In this document: in pieces, positions 1-6,268 of the stretch
Numbering within the stretch: the stretch's first letter is position 1
How the letters are laid out: each line of letters opens with the position of its first letter
Assembly: GCA_029059925.1 (NCBI GenBank)
Contig: JAIDVA010000048.1
Coordinates: 1 to 25,553, forward strand
Direction of reading: 5' to 3'
Length of the DNA: 25,553 bases
Source: Eubacterium sp.
GTDB lineage: Bacteria > Bacillota > Clostridia > Oscillospirales > Acutalibacteraceae
Notes under the pieces: generated by a model
What the model was told of the DNA's origin: nothing
The model's database searches: none
What the model saw: the letters and a program-made list of their open reading frames with translations, nothing else
Program-made: the position numbers and the translations under genes

Positions 1-77
1 GCTATATATTAACAAAAAACTAAAAATTTATCAACCCCTAATTTAAAAAAAATTTACATATTATCTTGTTTTATTAC

Positions 78-106
78 TTGATAAATGGCAATAGTTGGCT
101 TATTAT
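78..106 (+). promoter_or_regulatory. Candidate sigma-A promoter for the AI-2E permease gene
   Basis: TTGATA at 78-83 and TATTAT at 101-106 are separated by 17 bases, about 45 bases upstream of the chosen start codon. The surroundings are very AT-rich, so chance matches are likely and this is only a candidate. Confidence 0.35.
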
Positions 107-149
107 AATAATCAGTAATCATTTTATGCAAATCAAGGATGTTGAAAAT

Positions 150-1298
150 ATGACAAATTCTGTAAAAAAAAGGCGAGACACTATAATTAACGTTGCATAT
201 CTGGCTCTGGTTATCGGACTTGTTTATGTTTTCTTTAAATATTGCTTTTCTGTAGCTGCGCCGTTTTTGCTTTCCTTTTTCTTTGCTGTGTTGCTGCAAA
301 GACCGATAAGATGGCTTGATAAAAGGACAAATAACAAATGCCACACATTATGGTCATTGCTTTTGGTTTTTATGTGCATTCTTATTCTTGTCGGTCCTGT
401 TGTTCTTATTCTTTCGTTAATCGGCAGAGAAATCGGCGAATTTGTGTCTTATCTCTCAGGTCAGCTGAGTGATTTGCCGAATTTCCTTGCTACACTTGAA
501 AAAGAAATTTTAGGTCTTATCAAATTCCTGCCCGACAGCGTTTACACTTCGGCATCTGACTACATTTCGGATATTTTCAGCAAACTGATTAACAACTTTG
601 ATTTAAGCGAAATCGGTATTGATATAAAATCTGTTACGAGCGGACTCACAACAGGTGTGAGCGGAATTTATGGTGTAGTTAAAAATATTCCGTCTGCACT
701 CATTGGTATTGTAATTGGTGTTGTTGCGTGGATATTGTTTACTAAGGATTATAATTATATTGTTAACTTTATCAAGCTTCAGCTTCCTGAGGGCAAAAAG
801 AATATTTTAAGCGAAATTAAACAGATTTTCTCAAAAACTGTTTTGAAAATGATAAGAGCATACAGCCTTATTATGTTTATCACCTTCTGCGAGCTCTTCC
901 TCGGCCTTTCAATCCTGAATTGGATTGGGGCAATACAGAGCGGCTATATCGTAATCATCGCAATTGCAATTGCAGTGTTTGATATTCTTCCTGTTGCAGG
1001 TTCAGGCGGTATCCTTATTCCGTGGGCATTGGTGAGCCTTGTTATGGGCAATATCAAAGGTGCAATAGGTCTAATGGTTGTTTATGCGGTTATTACAGTT
1101 ATCCGTCAGTATATTGAGCCGAAGATTGTCGGTTCATCACTTGGTGTTCATCCGCTTGTTACACTTGCAGGCTTGTATTTCGGTCTTAAGCTGTTTGGCT
1201 TTATGGGTATGTTCATTGTTCCGCTCGGCGTTATGACACTCAAAGCTTTCAACGACGCCGGCAGAATTCACCTGTTCAAATCACCTGACAGAAATTAA
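150..1298 (+). CDS. AI-2E family transporter (YtvI-like permease)
   Basis: A polytopic membrane protein of 382 residues in the AI-2E/PerM family, whose members include autoinducer-2 exporters, Na+/H+ antiporter-like proteins and the Bacillus sporulation protein YtvI. The N-terminus after MTNSVKKRRD is a long hydrophobic hairpin, followed by an extracytoplasmic helical segment (roughly residues 95-165) and a C-terminal block of membrane helices. That block contains the DILPVAGSGGILIPW and YIEPKIVGSSLGVHPL stretches typical of the family. The ATG at 150 is chosen because AAGGATG lies 9 bases before it; the frame stays open upstream to 66 but with no good ribosome site. The gene stands alone and ends before a strong terminator. 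The substrate cannot be told from sequence, so the name is a family name only. Confidence 0.85.
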   Translation: MTNSVKKRRDTIINVAYLALVIGLVYVFFKYCFSVAAPFLLSFFFAVLLQRPIRWLDKRTNNKCHTLWSLLLVFMCILILVGPVVLILSLIGREIGEFVSYLSGQLSDLPNFLATLEKEILGLIKFLPDSVYTSASDYISDIFSKLINNFDLSEIGIDIKSVTSGLTTGVSGIYGVVKNIPSALIGIVIGVVAWILFTKDYNYIVNFIKLQLPEGKKNILSEIKQIFSKTVLKMIRAYSLIMFITFCELFLGLSILNWIGAIQSGYIVIIAIAIAVFDILPVAGSGGILIPWALVSLVMGNIKGAIGLMVVYAVITVIRQYIEPKIVGSSLGVHPLVTLAGLYFGLKLFGFMGMFIVPLGVMTLKAFNDAGRIHLFKSPDRN

Positions 1299-1356
1299 AA
1301 TGCTCCAACGCTGTATTTGTTAAAATTTGTTGATTTATGTCTTTATAATTGATATG

Positions 1357-1391
1357 AAATCCGTAGGACTTCGGTCTTACGGATTTTTTTC
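1357..1391 (+). terminator. Intrinsic terminator of the AI-2E gene
   Basis: A 13-base stem (1357-1369 with 1374-1386, one G-T pair) closes on a TTCG tetraloop and is followed by a run of T to 1390. It lies 58 bases after the stop codon. Confidence 0.9.
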
Positions 1392-1477
1392 GGCAAGGAG
1401 TTATCTATAAACGGTAGGAGGTTAGCCCTTTTGTGAACAGAGGGCAATGCTCTCTAATTCATTTTAGGGGTGATGCT

Positions 1478-1567
1478 ATGTATTTAGCTTTTGTAGTTAT
1501 TATTTTGATTGCAGTCACAGGCTGCAATAGTAAGCATAAAAAAATAACCGCCCATAGTCCAAGGTAG
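1478..1567 (+). CDS. Small hydrophobic peptide, candidate type I toxin
   Basis: A 29-residue peptide with a hydrophobic stretch (LAFVVIILIAVTG) and a basic tail (KHKKITAHSPR). AGGGGTGA at 1466-1473 is a strong ribosome site 4 bases before the ATG. The last codons run into the terminator hairpin at 1538-1579, which is shared with an oppositely transcribed small RNA. A short membrane peptide with a charged tail, read convergently with an antisense RNA and sharing its terminator, is the arrangement of the Fst/TxpA-like type I toxin-antitoxin loci of Firmicutes. The segment VTGC also fits a lipobox, so a mini-lipoprotein is an alternative reading. No toxicity can be shown from sequence. Confidence 0.5.
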   Translation: MYLAFVVIILIAVTGCNSKHKKITAHSPR

Positions 1568-1579
1568 CAGTTATTTTTT
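1538..1579. terminator. Bidirectional terminator shared by small peptide gene and antisense RNA
   Basis: AAAAATAACCGC (1540-1551) pairs with GCAGTTATTTTT (1567-1578) with one mismatch-type pair. A-rich and T-rich flanks make it work in both directions. It overlaps the end of the peptide gene. Confidence 0.7.
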
Positions 1580-1622
1580 AACACTATATGGGGCTGACCG
1601 TCTAACGGATAGCTCCTTGTTC
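1538..1622 (-). ncRNA. Candidate antisense RNA antitoxin (about 85 nt)
   Basis: A minus-strand transcript would start near 1622, just downstream of the extended -10 at 1629-1637, and stop at the shared terminator. It would be complementary to the 3' part of the peptide mRNA. It contains a small CCGT-TAG-ACGG hairpin. Its 5' part (complement of 1591-1619) resembles the leader of the peptide mRNA at 1394-1430. The placement is inferred from promoter and terminator only. Confidence 0.5.
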
Positions 1623-1628
1623 ATTTTT

Positions 1629-1654
1629 ATTATAGCATAATTTTTATGTGTCAA
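1629..1654 (-). promoter_or_regulatory. Extended -10 promoter for the antisense RNA
   Basis: On the minus strand TGC precedes TATAAT (1634-1629), an extended -10. TTGACA lies at 1654-1649, but the 14-base spacer is short, so recognition would rest on the extended -10. Confidence 0.55.
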
Positions 1655-1665
1655 TAATTATAATA

Positions 1666-2154
1666 TCAGCTTTTTATGTATAATTCATCGTCGAGCCATT
1701 TGGCAGGATTGTCTTCAATGTATTGGTATTTTGTTAAATAATCCTCGTCGTCACGGATAATATGATCATAAAAGGATTTCTGCCATATTGGTTTGCCGAT
1801 TTGTTTGGATACGTGCCGTTTCATTTGTCCAATTACCGTTTGAATTGTAGGGGAGGATATCATCCTCCCGTCTGCATTACAAATACGAATCATAATATGG
1901 ACGTGGTTTGGCATAATGACGTATTTATCGACGCTGATATTTATATATATTTTTGGTATTGAATCAATCGCATTTTTTACAATAACACCATATTGTGATA
2001 ATTCCATTTTGGGCGGGAGGATGATATCCTCCCCTACGATTGTACCAAATATACACGCTTTGTTCTTTGTGCATATTGTAATGAAATAGGCACCGTTTTG
2101 CGAATAATCATAATGATTCAATCTGTTTTGTTTTCTTTTTGGTAAATCATTCAT
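1666..2154 (-). CDS. REP-associated tyrosine transposase (RAYT, Y1/HUH family)
   Basis: A 162-residue protein of the Y1_Tnp/RAYT family, the domesticated relatives of IS200/IS605 transposases that act on single-stranded REP hairpins. The family start NGAYFITICTKNK is present, as are the HUH metal motif in VIMPNHVHIMI and the WQKSFYDHIIR segment. The C-terminal YQYIEDNPAKW carries candidate catalytic tyrosines. Length is normal for the family and the frame is intact, so it may be active. It is a single gene with no IS ends or second ORF beside it. Two identical 24-base REP-like palindromes in opposite orientation lie inside the coding region and are translated in frame (DGRMISSPT and VGEDIILPP). 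It ends at a TGA just beyond the antisense-RNA promoter. Confidence 0.9.
   Translation of the reverse strand: MNDLPKRKQNRLNHYDYSQNGAYFITICTKNKACIFGTIVGEDIILPPKMELSQYGVIVKNAIDSIPKIYINISVDKYVIMPNHVHIMIRICNADGRMISSPTIQTVIGQMKRHVSKQIGKPIWQKSFYDHIIRDDEDYLTKYQYIEDNPAKWLDDELYIKS
1847..1870 (+). repeat. REP-like hairpin inside the transposase gene, copy 1
   Basis: GTAG (1847-1850) is followed by a perfect 8-base stem GGGAGGAT/ATCCTCCC with an ATC loop. This is the GTAG-plus-hairpin layout recognised by RAYT proteins. The copy at 2014-2037 is its exact reverse complement over 24 bases. Confidence 0.8.
2014..2037 (-). repeat. REP-like hairpin inside the transposase gene, copy 2 (inverted)
   Basis: Read on the minus strand this is GTAG, stem GGGAGGAT, loop ATC, stem ATCCTCCC and a closing G, identical to copy 1. 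The two copies are about 145 bases apart in head-to-head orientation. Confidence 0.8.
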
Positions 2155-2173
2155 AATTGTATATTAACATAAT

Positions 2174-2209
2174 AAGCAGGTTATAACAAGACCTGCTTTT
2201 GTTGTTTTT
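2174..2209 (+). terminator. Orphan terminator-like hairpin
   Basis: AAGCAGGT (2174-2181) pairs perfectly with ACCTGCTT (2191-2198), followed by TTGTTGTTTTT. No plus-strand gene ends here. It may be the original end of a unit disrupted by the accessory insertion. Confidence 0.5.
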
Positions 2210-2223
2210 ATCTATAAAATTAC

Positions 2224-2243
2224 ATTCCCCACTTATGGGGAAT
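2224..2243. repeat. Short palindrome ATTCCCC/GGGGAAT
   Basis: A 7-base perfect stem with a 6-base loop. The same TTCCCC...GGGGAA core recurs inside the REP cluster at 15234-15250. Confidence 0.5.
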
Positions 2244-2331
2244 TGCAAATACATAGCATATGATTTAGATTAATACCCAGTATCAAAAATTTTTAAAATT
2301 CTGTTATGGAATTTTATTTATAAGACAAGGT

Positions 2332-2339
2332 GTTATAAT
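2332..2339 (+). promoter_or_regulatory. Candidate extended -10 promoter for the XRE/SLOG pair
   Basis: TG followed by a T and TATAAT (2334-2339) forms an extended -10, with no good -35 element. It would give a leader of about 135 bases containing the inverted repeat at 2401-2428. Confidence 0.4.
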
Positions 2340-2400
2340 ACATACAATTACAAAACTTGTAAAAGAATGATTTTTAAAGAAAATATTTTTTTAAATTCAT

Positions 2401-2428
2401 AGTAATAACTATTTATTTAGTTATTACT
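2401..2428. promoter_or_regulatory. Perfect inverted repeat, candidate operator of the XRE regulator
   Basis: AGTAATAACTA (2401-2411) and TAGTTATTACT (2418-2428) are exact reverse complements with 6 bases between. It lies 52 bases before the XRE start codon, where an autoregulatory site would be expected. A smaller palindrome CTTCA/TGAAG follows at about 2431-2444. Confidence 0.5.
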
Positions 2429-2479
2429 ATCTTCATATTTGAAGTTATAGCTTATAAAATTAATATAGAGGTGAAAGTA

Positions 2480-2704
2480 ATGAGTGTGGATTACAAACAA
2501 ATCGGCAAACGAATACAAAAAGAGCGTAAAAAAACGAAGATAACTCAAGAGACGTTAGCTGAAATGTTGAATGTAAGCACAGGATACATAAGTCAAATTG
2601 AGAGAGGAATAACTAAAGCAAATCTCACAACTATAGATAATATATGCAATCATATAGGTTGTGATTTATCTTATATAATTACAGGAGTTTCAGTGGGTAA
2701 ATAA
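2480..2704 (+). CDS. XRE/Cro-CI family helix-turn-helix regulator
   Basis: A 74-residue protein made almost entirely of one HTH_3 domain: QIGKRIQKERKKTKITQETLAEML then VSTGYISQIERG (recognition helix), then NLTTIDNICNHIGCDLSYI. It is a DNA-binding protein, probably an autorepressor. The ATG at 2480 is preferred because AGAGGTGA ends 5 bases before it; a GTG at 2471 is in frame but overlaps that ribosome site. It is followed after 2 bases by the next gene, which has no clear ribosome site of its own, so the two are probably translationally coupled. The inverted repeat at 2401-2428 is a plausible binding site. Confidence 0.85.
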   Translation: MSVDYKQIGKRIQKERKKTKITQETLAEMLNVSTGYISQIERGITKANLTTIDNICNHIGCDLSYIITGVSVGK

Positions 2705-2706
2705 TT

Positions 2707-3294
2707 ATGAATTTCGGAAAAAAGTATGAGAATGCATATACCTGCAGCTTTTTCGGAGATACAAAAGAAAAAGACATAACAGTTGATATGCTGTATGTAT
2801 TGTATGGGTATCTGGAATGGCTGGCAGATGAAAGAAACGTCAAAATTTTTTATACAACCTCTGTTACCGACTTTGATTTTATATGCGAGGCAATGGTTCT
2901 TTATCTGCAACATAAATATCCCGATATTCTTCTGGTAAAGTATGCAAGTCAAAAGTATAAACGCAAACCAAGCGACGACAGATATAATTATGTGATAAAT
3001 TATGAATCAAGCGATTACAGAAAACGCTGTTCCTATGTCGGTGAAATCAGCGACTATGCCATTTTTGACAACCTTAATGGCTTGGGACCGAAAAGTGACG
3101 CCTTTATGGGTCATACCATTAATGGCTATTATAACGGCAATCACAAAAAAGATGGTTATCACATTGTTTTGTCACGTATTGTTGAGAGAGCGCGTAAAAG
3201 ACACATGCAGGAAAGAGAGAAAGTCTCTGTACATACTCACGAGTCTGCTGACGGTGAAGTGAATGAAACGAACAGCAGCATCCCCGAATTGTGA
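2707..3294 (+). CDS. Divergent SLOG-like (Rossmann) protein of unknown function
   Basis: A 195-residue soluble protein with no signal or membrane segment. I do not recognise it firmly. Several stretches run in the order seen in YpsA-like SLOG-fold proteins common in Firmicutes accessory regions. YTCSFFGD (11-18) matches the usual CTFFGH. FYTTSVTDFDFICEAMVLYL (48-67) matches FYVGN-GxFD and the helix after it. KYPDI follows, and RKRCSYVGEISDYAIF (105-120) matches the RNKWMLxxSDYVV segment. The His of FFGH and the GN of the loop are not conserved, so nucleotide or ligand binding may be changed or lost. The C-terminal 35 residues are charged and look disordered. It is coupled to the XRE gene upstream and ends before a strong terminator, giving a two-gene unit. 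Confidence 0.45.
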   Translation: MNFGKKYENAYTCSFFGDTKEKDITVDMLYVLYGYLEWLADERNVKIFYTTSVTDFDFICEAMVLYLQHKYPDILLVKYASQKYKRKPSDDRYNYVINYESSDYRKRCSYVGEISDYAIFDNLNGLGPKSDAFMGHTINGYYNGNHKKDGYHIVLSRIVERARKRHMQEREKVSVHTHESADGEVNETNSSIPEL

Positions 3295-3339
3295 TCAATT
3301 TCACTTGGCCCTATAAACACAGGATAGTGGGGAAAAATG

Positions 3340-3378
3340 ACAGCTGATACAGTATTGTATCAGCTGTTGTTTTTTTAT
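3340..3378. terminator. Terminator of the XRE/SLOG unit, probably bidirectional with purA
   Basis: A perfect 12-base stem ACAGCTGATACA/TGTATCAGCTGT with a GTAT loop is followed on the plus strand by TGTTTTTTT. It sits between two converging genes; the minus side has a weaker T-rich tail. Confidence 0.85.
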
Positions 3379-3390
3379 TATTAATATGTT

Positions 3391-4671
3391 TTATTTATTT
3401 CTGTAAATAATGGCCTCACGCTCAGGACCGTTTGATACCATTGTGATTGGGTAGCCAAGCTCACTCTCGATAAATTCAACATAGTCCTTTGTTTCCTGCG
3501 GTAATTCATCATAATTTCTGATACCGCGGATATCACAGTGCCAGCCCTTCATTGTTTTAAGTACAGGCTTGCACTTTTTAAGAATAGGTGTGGTAGGGAA
3601 GTCCTTAATGATTTCACCGTCAATCTCGTAGCCTGTGCAGATTTTGATTTCCTCAAGGTATGAAAGACAGTCAAGTGCTGTCATAACAACCTGAGTTGCA
3701 CCCTGGCAAGCTACGCCGTAGCGTGTAGCTACACAGTCAAACCAGCCAACACGTCTCGGTCTGCCTGTTGTTGCACCGAATTCACCCTTGTCACCGCCGT
3801 GGATACGAAGCTCCTGTGCCTCATCCTCGTCGAGAATTTCAGATACGAATTCGCCTGCACCTACTGCAGATGAGTATGCTTTTGTTACAACAACAATATC
3901 CTCAATAGCATGAGGCGGAATGCCTGCACCTACAGCACCGTAGCCTGCAAGTGTTGATGATGATGTAACCATAGGGTAGATACCGAAATCGGGATCCTTA
4001 AGTGTACCGAGCTGACCCTCAAGAAGAATGTTTTTGCCTTCCTTGATTGCGTTCATGAGGTATGTGTGTGTGTCGCAAACATAAGGTGCAATCTTTTCCC
4101 TGTAGTCAACACAGGTGTTATAAAGCTCGTCCTCATCAAGAAGCGGCTTGTTATAAACATATTTTAAGGTAAGATTTTTGAGTGTGCAGATGTTTTTGAT
4201 TTTTGCCCTAAGTGTCTCATCATCAAAAAGCTCATTAACCTGAATGCCGATTTTAGCATATTTGTCGCTGAAGAATGGTGCGATGCCAGACTTTGTTGAG
4301 CCGAAAGCGTTTTTGCCGAGTCTCTCCTCCTCATATTCGTCAAGAAGGATGTGATAAGGCATAAGAATCTGAGCTCTTTCGCTTACCAAAAGGTTAGGAT
4401 TAAGGCCTGCCTTTTTTACATCCTCAAGCTCATTTAAGAACTTGTTGATGTCAAGTGCAACACCATTGCCGATGATGCAGGTTGTATGGTCATAGCATAC
4501 ACCTGACGGCATAAGATGAAATGCAAATCTGCCGTGCTCATTGATGATTGTGTGGCCTGCGTTTGCACCGCCCTGAAAACGGATAACAATGTCACTTTGT
4601 CCGGCAAACATATCGGTGATTTTGCCTTTGCCCTCATCACCCCAGTTTGCACCTACAATTGCTCTTACCAT
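3391..4671 (-). CDS. purA: Adenylosuccinate synthetase
   Basis: The enzyme joins IMP and aspartate with GTP to give adenylosuccinate, the first committed step to AMP; cytoplasmic. The 426 residues are full family length. The N-terminal phosphate loop GANWGDEGKGKITD is intact, with the IMP-site stretches GGANAGHTI and the C-terminal GPEREAII. The IMP/GTP region TGRPRRVGWFDC is also seen. The TAGGAG ribosome site precedes the ATG at the normal distance. The gene is monocistronic and divergent from the GH28 gene, with a consensus promoter (4741-4769) and a stem-loop at the very start of its leader. No purine riboswitch elements are seen, so that hairpin is the only visible regulatory feature. 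Confidence 0.97.
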   Translation of the reverse strand: MVRAIVGANWGDEGKGKITDMFAGQSDIVIRFQGGANAGHTIINEHGRFAFHLMPSGVCYDHTTCIIGNGVALDINKFLNELEDVKKAGLNPNLLVSERAQILMPYHILLDEYEEERLGKNAFGSTKSGIAPFFSDKYAKIGIQVNELFDDETLRAKIKNICTLKNLTLKYVYNKPLLDEDELYNTCVDYREKIAPYVCDTHTYLMNAIKEGKNILLEGQLGTLKDPDFGIYPMVTSSSTLAGYGAVGAGIPPHAIEDIVVVTKAYSSAVGAGEFVSEILDEDEAQELRIHGGDKGEFGATTGRPRRVGWFDCVATRYGVACQGATQVVMTALDCLSYLEEIKICTGYEIDGEIIKDFPTTPILKKCKPVLKTMKGWHCDIRGIRNYDELPQETKDYVEFIESELGYPITMVSNGPEREAIIYRNK

Positions 4672-4692
4672 GGATATAATCTCCTATAAATG

Positions 4693-4739
4693 AAAGAAAA
4701 ATTAAGAGCGCAGTGGAGAAACCGCTGTCGCCCTTAATT
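4693..4739 (-). promoter_or_regulatory. Leader stem-loop with T-run before purA, possible attenuator
   Basis: On the minus strand a long imperfect stem (4739-4722 with 4715-4700) is followed by TTTTTC. The predicted transcription start at about 4734 falls inside the 5' arm. The hairpin is therefore the 5' end of the purA mRNA and looks like an intrinsic terminator placed before the gene. It could also be a 5' stabilising stem. Confidence 0.5.
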
Positions 4740-4740
4740 T

Positions 4741-4769
4741 ATTATATTATAAGCAGCGGTCAATGTCAA
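4741..4769 (-). promoter_or_regulatory. Consensus sigma-A promoter of purA
   Basis: On the minus strand TTGACA (4769-4764) and TATAAT (4746-4741) are separated by exactly 17 bases. Both hexamers are perfect consensus. Confidence 0.85.
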
Positions 4770-4886
4770 TGCAATAATTAGTGGATTTTAGCCCGTTGAT
4801 GTGCGGAATTTTTAGTGATTATAGCAGTTGTAATGCTGTTTTTTTTGTGATATCATAAAAGAAATAATATTAAACTGAGGTAAAAT

Positions 4887-6266
4887 ATGAAAATATATAA
4901 CGTTATGCACTATGGCGCAAAGGGCGATGGTGTTACAAACGATGCCTTTGCAATTCAGCACGCTATTGACGATTGTTCCAAAAACGGCGGCGGTCAGGTG
5001 GTTTTGCCGAGCGGACGTATTTTTTACAGCGAATCCATAAGGCTCAGAGCAAATGTTGATTTGCATATTCAGAAGGGCGCCACAATCAAGGCAACTGATA
5101 ATATTGACGGCTATATCAGACCCAACAAGCTGATTAATGACCCGAAAACAGCTCTTATAGGCAATCCTGTTACAGGCAAGCCAAGCTTTGTTTTCATCTA
5201 TGGTTTTGAGGCTGATAACTGCACAATCAGCGGCGAGGGCACTATTGACGCAAATGGTCATGCTTTTGTTCAGCGTAAGGATCAGTATTATGTAACAGGT
5301 GATTTTTATCCGCGTCCTACGGTTATGTACATTGAAAAAAGCAATCACATTACCTTTAAGGAATTCACTGTTGTTGATGCGCCGTTCTGGACACTTCATC
5401 CCGCAGGCTGTGATGATGTGCTGATTGACAGAATCAGAATTCTCAATGACCTTGATGTTGCAAACAGTGATGGTATTGACCCTGACCACTGTTCAAATGT
5501 AAGAATTCTCGGCTGTCACGTTACCTGTGCCGATGACTGTATTTGTCTGAAGGCATCAAAGGGCAATGCCGAATACGGTCCGTGTGAAAATATTGTGATT
5601 GACGGCTGTACGCTTGTGTCGACCTCTGCCGCAATCAAAATCGGTACAGAGGGTGTCGGCGACTTCAGAAATGTGATTGTATCAAACTGTGTTATCAGCA
5701 GGTCAAACAGGGGACTTTCCATTCAGATTCGCGATGGCGGCTGTGTTGAAAATGTAACCTATCAGAATATTATTGTCGAGACCCGACGTTTTTGCCCCGA
5801 TTGGTGGGGAACTGCCGAGCCGATTGTGATTACTACCTTTAATCGTGACGAGAATACCAAAAGCGGCACAATTAAAAACATCCGCTTTTTCAATGTTACA
5901 ACAAAGGGTGAGAATGGTGTTCTCATTCACGGTAATGCTGATAATATTATTGAGGACATTACCTTTGAAAACTGCCGTGTAGAGCTTACCAAAACAAGCA
6001 AATGGCAGTGCGGTCTTTACGATTTGCGCCCATGTCTTGATTGGGGCGTTGAGCAGTATGACAATTCGGCATTCTTTATCAGGTATGCGAAGGATGTTAG
6101 AATAGAGAAAACGAAAACCCTTTGGGGCAATCTGTGTGACAGCTACAAGCACGCAATTGATGCACAGAATGTTGAAAATCTTGAGCTTGTCCGCTTTAAC
6201 GGGCATGCTGTTGATTCACAGACAGAGGACTATAAGCTTGATAATGTTAAATTGATTGAGGTATAA
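4887..6266 (+). CDS. Glycoside hydrolase family 28 (polygalacturonase-like)
   Basis: A right-handed parallel beta-helix enzyme of the pectin-degrading family GH28, 459 residues. It opens with YNVMHYGAKGDGVTNDAFAIQHAID, the usual first helix turn. The catalytic aspartates are visible in ANSDGIDPDHC (Asp195) and TCADDCICLKA (Asp216, Asp217). The classical GHG motif is replaced by GTEG at 253-256 in IKIGTEGVGDFRN, so it belongs to a divergent branch, possibly acting on rhamnogalacturonan or another polysaccharide. There is no signal peptide, suggesting action on oligosaccharides inside the cell. TGAGGT precedes the ATG. A SecB-like frame begins 2 bases after the stop and is probably co-transcribed. 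Confidence 0.85.
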   Translation: MKIYNVMHYGAKGDGVTNDAFAIQHAIDDCSKNGGGQVVLPSGRIFYSESIRLRANVDLHIQKGATIKATDNIDGYIRPNKLINDPKTALIGNPVTGKPSFVFIYGFEADNCTISGEGTIDANGHAFVQRKDQYYVTGDFYPRPTVMYIEKSNHITFKEFTVVDAPFWTLHPAGCDDVLIDRIRILNDLDVANSDGIDPDHCSNVRILGCHVTCADDCICLKASKGNAEYGPCENIVIDGCTLVSTSAAIKIGTEGVGDFRNVIVSNCVISRSNRGLSIQIRDGGCVENVTYQNIIVETRRFCPDWWGTAEPIVITTFNRDENTKSGTIKNIRFFNVTTKGENGVLIHGNADNIIEDITFENCRVELTKTSKWQCGLYDLRPCLDWGVEQYDNSAFFIRYAKDVRIEKTKTLWGNLCDSYKHAIDAQNVENLELVRFNGHAVDSQTEDYKLDNVKLIEV

Positions 6267-6268
6267 TT

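Larger units (their letters stand above)
2155..2479. other. Hairpin-rich intergenic spacer without a gene
   Basis: About 325 AT-rich bases separate the transposase from the XRE gene. I see no coding region. It holds a terminator-like hairpin (2174-2209), a TTCCCC/GGGGAA palindrome (2224-2243), an extended -10 (2332-2339) and a perfect 11-base inverted repeat (2401-2428). Confidence 0.7.

Noticed and set aside
1390..2470. Complete IS200/IS605 element around the transposase
   Set aside because: There is no TnpB gene and no clear left and right ends or target duplication; the protein matches the stand-alone RAYT class.
4672..4740. Purine riboswitch before purA
   Set aside because: The hairpin starts at the transcription start and lacks the conserved three-way junction and loop sequences of a purine aptamer.
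4812..5489. Long open frame of 225 codons antisense to the GH28 gene
   Set aside because: It lies opposite a clear GH28 coding region, has no ribosome site and no recognisable domain; it is a composition shadow.
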